Positions 56,585 to 64,000 of a stretch of 64,000 bases of DNA are shown here, piece after piece. Source of the DNA: Ceratothoa steindachneri. Taxonomy: Eukaryota; Arthropoda; Malacostraca; Isopoda; Cymothoidae. The notes under the pieces are model-generated. The model searched no databases. It was not told the DNA's origin and saw only the letters and a list, made by a program, of their open reading frames with translations. How positions within the stretch are numbered: position 1 is the stretch's first letter; each line of letters opens with the position of its first letter. Where the stretch lies: NCBI GenBank assembly GCA_963969495.1, contig OZ018321.1, forward strand, positions 110,254,833 through 110,318,832. Direction: 5' to 3'. A program made the translations under genes and the position numbers.

Positions 56585-56832
56585 TTATCATTCTTATCCT
56601 TTTCTCTATTCTATTTCTATTTATCTACATTTTCCGTTCATCATTTTTTCCATCACCTTCTTCTTTCATACTTACTTTCTCTATCTCAGTTCTCTCTATT
56701 TATCCTTATTTTCTCATTATCATTTTGTTCCTCACCTTCTTCTCTAATACTTACCCTTTCCTCTATCCCAATTATCTCTAGTTATCTACATTTTCCGTTT
56801 ATCATTTTTTTCCTGACCTATTTTTCTTCTCT
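56585..56832. repeat. Pyrimidine-rich tandem repeat, about 80-bp units
   Basis: TATCTACATTTTCCGTTCAT at 56622, TATCCTTATTTTCTCATTAT at 56701 and TATCTACATTTTCCGTTTAT at 56783 start three units that continue in parallel (CATTTT, CCTCACCTTCTTCT, ATACTTACT/CC, CTCTATC). A partial unit precedes. Nearly all bases on plus are C or T, with A. Two overlapping plus-strand frames through this stretch (56557-56839) are low complexity. Confidence 0.85.
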
Positions 56833-58609
56833 AGAGTAAAAATGTCGTCGTTTTTCAGCCTCATTCTATGATGGCATTAAAAATACAACAACAAAACTCA
56901 TCTATGAGGAATTTCTGGGATTTTCAAAGCAATTTCACAACATTTTGCTGCTGATTTTCAAAGCCAATACCCTTTTTTTATCTTTTTCTATCTCGTATTT
57001 TGACTGCTTTCGTTCACTGATATTTGCTGACTTCTGGTAAATTAATTAAGGACAAGTGGCACTATCAAAAGACATCAGAGACATGTCACGATCTGGCAAT
57101 ATGTGGCAACTAATCCGCGTTGAATGTTGTGTCAGTGACTAACCACAATTCAAATTCTCTCAAAAGATTGCTGACGCTTTTCTAACGTGATCGGTATTGT
57201 CCATTGCCTTATGTTCCTTTTGTTTAGAAAGGGTGTGATTGTATTAGTTTGCACATAGGCACTATCATGTAAACAAATGTGGAATAATTAAGCTCGTGGT
57301 CTGGCAGTAAATTCAAATTTAAGGTAATGAGATTTGAATTTTCACTTATACCATTCAGAAAAAGACATAGTGTTAAAAAAATACCAACATAAATATGTAA
57401 CCTCGTTAACTTTTCATGTCCAACCATAAGAGGGAGACTAGTAGATTTCTATTATTTTCTTAGCTTGTTCTCTCCCAAGAAAATAAGGTCTCCAAAAACA
57501 CGGACTTTGAGTATCTTAAAAAAAACTTCGGCAAATGGAAAAACAAGTCAATTCAATGAAAACCAACACTGACCTGGGTCACCTCTGACCACTTATGGTT
57601 TAAGCAAGTACACTAGTTTTTATGTGACTCACCAAGGTCCTAATATCAGTGATGTGATATACGGTACCATTACAATTGCTTTCTGACCGCGCAAGGGGAC
57701 ATTACTGAGTAAGGGGAGACGGGTGGAGAGTTCTGAATTCATAACCCGTTTTCTCCACTTAATTTCCTTTTTTGGTTACTCTAGTAATATTCTATCATCA
57801 TATTTTAACTTCTCCCAACTTCAGCAATTTTCTCCCAACAAGCTTTGCGAGACCTTTTGGATCTCTTGTAGAAAAGACAACTCGAAAAAATACCTTTGCG
57901 AGTTGCCTTTTCTTCAAGAAAGTGGAGTTTCTTAAGCTTATTTAGGTGAGGCTGGATGGTACTCGACTAGGTTAAACAAATCTTGACCAATAGAGTATAC
58001 CATACACAGTGATGGTAAGTGCATAGTTAGTATAGTAATGAAAAGCTACCTTCATACTGCATCGGACTGGGGGACGCTCTTCATACACGCTAAGTAAGTA
58101 ACTGCATCCAATACACCAATCCAACAGTACTAAAATGAACTGTATCAATTGTTTTCTATAGATGCCTTCGATTGTTTTTTCACCGTACATATATTTACAT
58201 GAATGAATGTTCGCTTGAGAAATGCCACTAATTGGAGTCACATGAGTAGTATGGCGTCATCTAATCCAACCCCGCATTGGGTTGTGTGGTTTATGGCTAA
58301 GGGCAATTCCCCTGCTAACACTGAAAACAGGATGGGTAAACCCCCTACCGTCCAGGTGTCCTAATAGAAACTAGTGACCTTCTTCATATAGTTTTTTACA
58401 CCTCATTTTAAACCTCCCACTATCTTTTCCACCCTAGCTAGACCCAACAACGGGTGAAAGAGGGCGTCATACCATCTTGAATTATAATCTAATCAAATGA
58501 TTCCCAAGTATTTATCATTACAAATAACACAATACATTCCTATACATATTTTACTATAATATATTCATTGTCCGGTAAAAATTACACAGCTCATGCTCTT
58601 TAGTGTATA
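56833..58609. other. No recognisable gene
   Basis: Several short frames on both strands without motif. A patch at 58260-58480 is GC-richer and may be an old repeat. A 40-bp stretch at 58008-58050 recurs at 35140-35178. Confidence 0.35.
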
Positions 58610-58816
58610 TACAGGGTGCAGCAGAACCGATTAAGCAGTTTTAAGGAGTTATAAAAAAGTAAGGGGAGTATATAGAGACGGTACGCCCTGGAGGGCTGTG
58701 CTCAGGGGAGCGAGCCATTCCTCTGAAACCGGCAAGGGGGCACCTCTCCCCCCTCCCCCCCTTCCCCCGAGCATTGACTCCTCAAAACTGCTCAATTGGT
58801 TCTGCCGCGCCCTGTA
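58610..58816. mobile_element. 203-bp MITE with TA duplication
   Basis: The element (58612-58814) begins CAGGGTGCAGCAGAACCGAT and ends ATTGGTTCTGCCGCGCCCTG. The inverted repeats match at 17 of the first 20 bases and continue to about 38 bp (GCAGTTTTAAGGAGT and ACTCCTCAAAACTGC). TA flanks it on both sides. It has no coding capacity. TA duplication and CAGGG ends suggest mobilisation by a Tc1/mariner transposase. Confidence 0.92.
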
Positions 58817-59718
58817 TTGATCCTGTATATTTTGAAATAAGGCGAGCGTAGCTTCATCGGTAAAAACTTGACACTGCGTCTCGAGCCCAGTTGAATGGAG
58901 GGCTCATTATTTCCCTTTCAACTTCTTCATCTGCCTCCCAAATATTCACTCCTCAACTTCGCATTTCTAAATTACAGTCCATGAGTTTGACCTAATCGAA
59001 GCGAAAAGAAGCAAGGAAATTCTCTACAAGTTGATTCTATCGACCCGATTTCATCATGTTATTTAGCTTCCTTCTGACATCATCAGAGCGCAATGGATTA
59101 GAGCAGCGCTCATTTTTGGAAGTGGAGGGAGAAAGGATGGGCAGGATGGAAGAGGCATCATATAGATTGATTGGCCTTACTGACTTGAAAATTAGGAGGA
59201 TGAATTATGGCCTAAAAATGGCAAAATAAAGGTTGTCTTAAGATTACGTTTGGGTAAAGCAAAAAAAAGGGGGAAATGAGGCTGACCAATTTGGAACCTG
59301 AGGGAAAACAAGAAAATAGATTCAACATAGAAAGTGGTAAAATGGGAGATGTGGAAATTACGGAAGATTGAGGACCGTAGATCCTCCTCTGGCCATAAAG
59401 AAGAGAAAGGCTGGAACTTGGGACTTGAAGGGCACGCAAACTTCTAGATGTCAGCTGCAGCATGGTTAACCATCCTACACCTAATACTAGCTTTAGGGTG
59501 AAATAATTTCATAAGTTTCAAGATCGTATAGCAGTTGGTGCCATTTAATACGAGAGAATTATTTTCCATATCCTGCCATTAGTAGGCCTACTTTTCTAAC
59601 TGTAGGTAATAGGTAAAATCGTGGTCTTATTTTGTGTAGTTTGGATTTAGGGAAGAGTATTTAATTCTCCTCCCAGATGTTAAGTCAAAAGACGTCCATG
59701 GACGCGCTTGCTTTATAA
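58817..59718. other. No recognisable gene
   Basis: Nothing assignable. It contains AGATGTCAGCTGCA at 59443, shared with 56491. Confidence 0.4.
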
Positions 59719-59744
59719 TACATATAAGTGGCAGTATTGAAGCA

Positions 59745-59745
<1 letters not shown>

Positions 59746-59816
<71 letters not shown>
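59746..59816. repeat. (TA)n tract left of palindrome 2
   Basis: Pure TA repeat of about 70 bp that abuts GGTGCGGTTAAGG. Confidence 0.97.
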
Positions 59817-59818
<2 letters not shown>

Positions 59819-60345
59819 TGCGGTTAAGGTAATGTCATTATTAGACAACTGCTCTTCTTCAGGTCCAGCGGAGATCCTATCCTCCTCAAACTGGAAGAGT
59901 ACATTTACAGGATAGCTCACCCCCCAGTCCAAAATAACTGGTTTCAGAGTTACCCCTTTTTGTCTCCTCTCTTACCGTCACAGAAAACTGCTAATATTTT
60001 TCCATCTTTCGAGCGTTTTGACTTCGCCAAAACGCTCGAAAGATGGAAAAATATGCAAGAAAAATTGGTGCGGTTAAGGTAATGGCCTTATTAGACAATT
60101 GCTCTGTTTCAGATCCAGCGGGAGATCCTATCCTCGTCGAACTGGAAGACTACATTTCTGTGACGGTAAGAGAGGCGACAAAAAGGGGTAACTCTGAAAC
60201 CAGTTATTTTGGACTGGGGGGTGAGCTATCCTGTAAATGTAGTCTTCCAGTTTGAGGAGGATAGGATCCCCCGCTGGACCTGAAGAAGAGCAGTTGTCTA
60301 ATAATGACATTACCTTAACCGCACCGATTTGTCTTGGATATTTTT

Positions 60346-60347
<2 letters not shown>

Positions 60348-60425
<78 letters not shown>
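60348..60425. repeat. (TA)n tract right of palindrome 2
   Basis: TA repeat of about 78 bp with one TTTA interruption. Confidence 0.97.
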
Positions 60426-60428
<3 letters not shown>

Positions 60429-60451
60429 TACATATAGGTGACAGTATTGAA

Positions 60452-62150
60452 ATAGAATTTGAATTGGAGAGGAAAGGAAAGTAATATGAGTTTTGCTACC
60501 GATTTGCACTTATTTCCCGCTTTTCACACCTCGATGGCGCCCTTCAGTTTAAGATGGGAGGGGGGTCGAACCCCAGGTATCTACAAGGTACAGCAACCGT
60601 CAAGAAGGCGCTCTGGAGTAAGACTTCATCCAATGAGATACCAGAGAACTTGTCGCTTAGCTTTGTTGAAATCGGTAATGCAGTCTCCACTCGGGCAGGC
60701 GTGGCCGTCGAGCAAAGGAGAAGCACAAGTGTACGAGTAGTCCATGCCCTTCATGACCGCGTACTTCAGTGCATAGAAACGGATATTTCTTATAAAATGG
60801 ACCATTAAAAAGATCAACAGACCTAAGTTGCGTCCTCTCAATTATCCTGACTTATGACCTTCAAAGCTTTCAACAAGTGGGGCAATCGAGCCATAGTTAG
60901 TTTTCCTTTGAATAATTCCCTGTCTAACCTTGGGAGGACCTTGTTAATTATATCATTTGAAAGAGAATGTAAAACGACATAAAAATTCCAATCGGCCGAA
61001 TAGTTACGATGTTATTGCCAAAAAAACATTAAAAAGGAAAACGGTTACCACCCGACCGACCAACCTACGGACCGACATAGTAACTTATAGAGTCACGACC
61101 AAAAATGTTTCAGGAGTCAAAATTCAAAAGCAAAACCAGAACTGAATGCAAATTTAGGTCCGTTAATTAGAGGTATGTAACATTTATAATTATTGTAATT
61201 TAAAGATCTATGGATTTTCTACCACTGAAAATTAATCGTGAATGTTTTTCTCGAATGATTATTATTTATGAAACAAAATTACATACACAATCATACATAA
61301 AATTAATGTGTTCATTGTGGGTATATCGATGTGACGAAGATTTTATTTAGCTGGTTATAGTTACCAATGGCCAAAGGAGAGAATGAGAAGTGTAGCTGAC
61401 ATCTAGAAAAGTACTTAAAAGCACATTTCATATTCGGTCATAGTACAGTTAGAAGTACATTTAATTGTATCAAGGAAGGTGCTTAGAACAATAGCCCCCT
61501 TGAGAGTGCGAAATTCTCTTTTACTCGTCCTCTCCCATCGCTAACTGATCCCCCTTTATGGGATGTAATTCGAGGAGTTCATAAGAGAGCGAAGAGCGAA
61601 AAACAGGAGAAAACAAATAAAGAGCCGGAATAGGACAAAAGACAGAAACTAGTGAAGTTGCTAATGACATTCCAGTCCTGCTGATGAGAGTTCGTATATG
61701 AAAACTCCAAGAACAAGTTCGTATAACGACAGCACCTAATAAATAAGAACTGTACCACCTTGTGCGATAAAAAGGAACTCAAGAACAACAAAAAAGGAAA
61801 GAATAAAAGAGGGACTACGATAGGAAAAATAAGAAATGACAACGTGGCAAAGACAGAAGAGGCACTCAGAGGAATGCAAAAGGCGACCCGTTCAGCCGCT
61901 CCATTTCGGCGAGGTCGACCGACCTCCGGGGCAGTCATCCTCGGGAAGGCCCCCGAGTCCCACATTCCCACCATTGAACATCGAATCCTGCCACGCAGTC
62001 GCTCAAGGACCAGAGTCTGGCATGCACTTGAGTGCCTTGTATATGTATCGTTTGACACTGTGTGACAGCGTTCAGATTAACTGACTCAAATCGCTGTTGC
62101 CATACATAGACATTTCATAAAATATATTTTATTGCTGGGGTTAGTGCATA

Positions 62151-62157
<7 letters not shown>
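60452..62157. other. No recognisable gene; unassigned frames
   Basis: A plus-strand frame at 60554-60808 (84 codons: NPRYLQGTATVKKALWS, NEIPENLSLSFVEIGNAVST, VHALHDRVLQCIETDIS) overlaps a 71-codon minus frame. Composition is ordinary rather than simple, but I recognise neither. Frames at 61579-62084 lie on both strands in a GC-richer patch and also match nothing known to me. Confidence 0.3.

Positions 62158-62232
<75 letters not shown>
62158..62232. repeat. (TA)n tract left of palindrome 3
   Basis: Pure TA tract. Its immediate flanks are themselves imperfect inverted repeats (GGTTAGTGCATATTTTTAA left; TTGCACTAACGC right). Confidence 0.97.
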
Positions 62233-62237
<5 letters not shown>

Positions 62238-62257
62238 AATAATATTGCACTAACGCA

Positions 62258-62580
<323 letters not shown>

Positions 62581-63980
62581 TTTGATATATAGATAGAGAG
62601 AGCAAGTATAAGTTCTGCGGGTGGTAACAACCACCATATGGCTTTCGCGATATTTAATTTCGCCTTTGAAAAACTTTTGAAGACAGAAAGAAAGATGCTG
62701 AAACCATTTATTGCAGACTATGTATATAACAATACAATACAAGAGAAGACAAATTTAACATAAATGAGCAATGGGACATGAAACAGGAATTTTTTAAGAG
62801 CAAGAGAAAGGGACATTGGAAGATAACAAGGATCAAAGGCAGCAAAGAACGGCACAATGAAGGACTTCCATACTGAGAAGATAGAAATAACGCCAGAGGG
62901 AAGGGGGAGGGGAGTTTGCATTATTCTGCCCGGGAAGTACATTATGGTGTTCTGCAAGGCTTAGTCTCTGACACTTTTATGCGTTACCTGTTCCATCCTT
63001 TGATTTGCATTCCGATGACGCGCATATTTGACCATGGTGCTCTCCCGCCACCTTTCCTGAGACTTAAAGATCTTCAGTCCGGCGACATCGTCCCTGAATC
63101 GCCCTCAAACAACTTTCTGAAATTCGATCAGGACAATTCTGAAGTGCTGCTCGTGGACACTCCTCAGGAGGTCGCTTCATCTCTTAACCATAGTTGGCCT
63201 CAGGTTCCTCATTACCACACCACTTAAATCTGGGCAACACCTTTTGATACCCATTTCTTCAAACCCATGTGGCTAAAGTATGCCATTCCTCTCTCTGCTT
63301 TCGTTGCAATCTTAGCCCCCCCTCCTCCCTGACTGCTGCGATATCCTTATCGCCGGATACCATGATTCTCAATTCTTCAAAACCTTCAGCCTAGGTTCTT
63401 CTCGGTCGGGGACGTCCCCCACCCTCTCTCGCTTCATGAATGGCATGGTTATTCATGGCATCACGGACCACTTTGCAGGATCCTCTTACCTAACTGATCT
63501 TAAAGGCAACGACAATCTTTTATCTTTCTCCCCCTTGAGTCTATCCTACCCCCTGAGATCCATCGGCTCTCGCTCTGGCCCCCACCTGTCCCTTGTAGTG
63601 TCTGTGCTGCACGGGAGATAGGGCTTTCCAAAATTTCGTTTATTGTATTATTATTATTTTCTTATTCTTCTTTTTTATTTCTTACTATTATTATTATTGA
63701 CCTAGTAATAATGAAAGAGTGGATTAATTAAATTTAACTCTGAAAAAAATGTATATTTGTAAAGGACAAAGTAACCGGGCTGTCAAAAAGAGCATGAATG
63801 ATTAAAATTTTATTATTATTATTATTATTATTATTCTATAACTTCAGTCAGTAAAATGAAATTCATATTTCACCTAGAAGTGAATTCGTTGATCAATCAA
63901 CATTTGCACTAACTTTTCATTCTGTAATTAAATTATTTATAATTAATTTCGATGTTTCATTAGGAAACTTCACTGTCGAC
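62581..63980. other. No recognisable gene
   Basis: A plus-strand frame at 62916-63227 (103 codons, with RLKDLQSGDIVPESPSNNFL) and another at 63436-63621 lie in a GC-richer patch (62890-63620) that may be a decayed element. I recognise no motif. A short ATT tract occurs at 63808-63836. Confidence 0.3.
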
Positions 63981-64000
63981 CTAATATATATATATATATA
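63981..64000. repeat. (TA)n at right edge
   Basis: TA tract cut by the window end. Confidence 0.9.

Larger units (their letters stand above)
59719..60451. repeat. Palindrome 2 complex: (TA)n, rearranged inverted dimer, (TA)n
   Basis: From left to right: 23-bp direct repeat (59719-59741, ACATATAAGTGGCAGTATTG core), (TA)n 59746-59816, unit segment a (59817-59910, TGCGGTTAAGGTAATG...), segment b/c (59911-59993), a perfect 27-bp hairpin (59994-60020 with 60028-60054, 7-nt loop), segment a again in direct orientation (60065-60156), then an inverted copy of c-b-a (60157-60345), (TA)n 60348-60425 and the second copy of the direct repeat (60429-60451, two mismatches). The inverted copy ends CCTTAACCGCACC. 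The minus-strand frames through it end in poly-Tyr-Ile from the TA tract, so I do not call a gene. The two 23-bp repeats may be a long target duplication or part of the element. Confidence 0.9.

Overview
The window is a piece of animal nuclear DNA made almost wholly of transposable-element remains. I found no convincing host protein-coding gene, no intact open reading frame of a complete element, and no RNA gene, CRISPR array or prokaryotic feature. The mixture of families (CR1-like and I-like LINEs, a Penelope-like element, Ty3/gypsy LTR elements, hAT, mariner/Tc1 and several MITEs), very long (TA)n tracts and a degenerate array of CCTAA/TTAGG-type pentanucleotides point to an arthropod. I cannot place it further from the sequence alone.

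Layout. 1-3340: two separate minus-strand Ty3/gypsy pol fragments. 4028-4472: a long palindrome between two (TA)n tracts. 4473-10730: a decayed LTR retrotransposon with both LTRs. Its surviving domains run gag, protease, integrase, RNase H, so integrase comes before RNase H (Gmr1-like order). 11137-14550: a 372-bp hAT-type MITE and a 2.8-kb hAT element with a broken BED-finger transposase, both with target-site duplications. 15200-17411: two copies of one MITE family with 8-bp duplications, one inside a LINE 3' fragment. 17812-22047: a nearly full-length CR1-like LINE (ORF1 with Cys-rich finger plus SGNH esterase; ORF2 with endonuclease and RT). 22501-22648: telomere-like repeat. 26040-31237: a GC-richer I-group LINE with RNase H. 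31330-32515: Penelope-like element with RT and GIY-YIG remains.

35-56 kb: a DD41D-type mariner fragment, two more CR1 pieces, two copies of an internally deleted mariner sharing one deletion junction (one sits inside a CR1 copy), a solo LTR, a second hAT remnant, further Tc1/mariner relics and a shattered LINE. 58-64 kb: a 203-bp TA-flanked MITE and two more palindromes lying between (TA)n tracts.

Nothing here works as a pathway. The interest lies in element architecture and nesting. The best candidates for something undescribed are the three (TA)n-palindrome-(TA)n structures (4.1, 59.8 and 62.3 kb), the unclassified GGTAAATAT MITE family, and the Gmr1-like element. Almost every coding relic carries stops or frameshifts, so CDS-like entries are given as pseudogenes with approximate ends.
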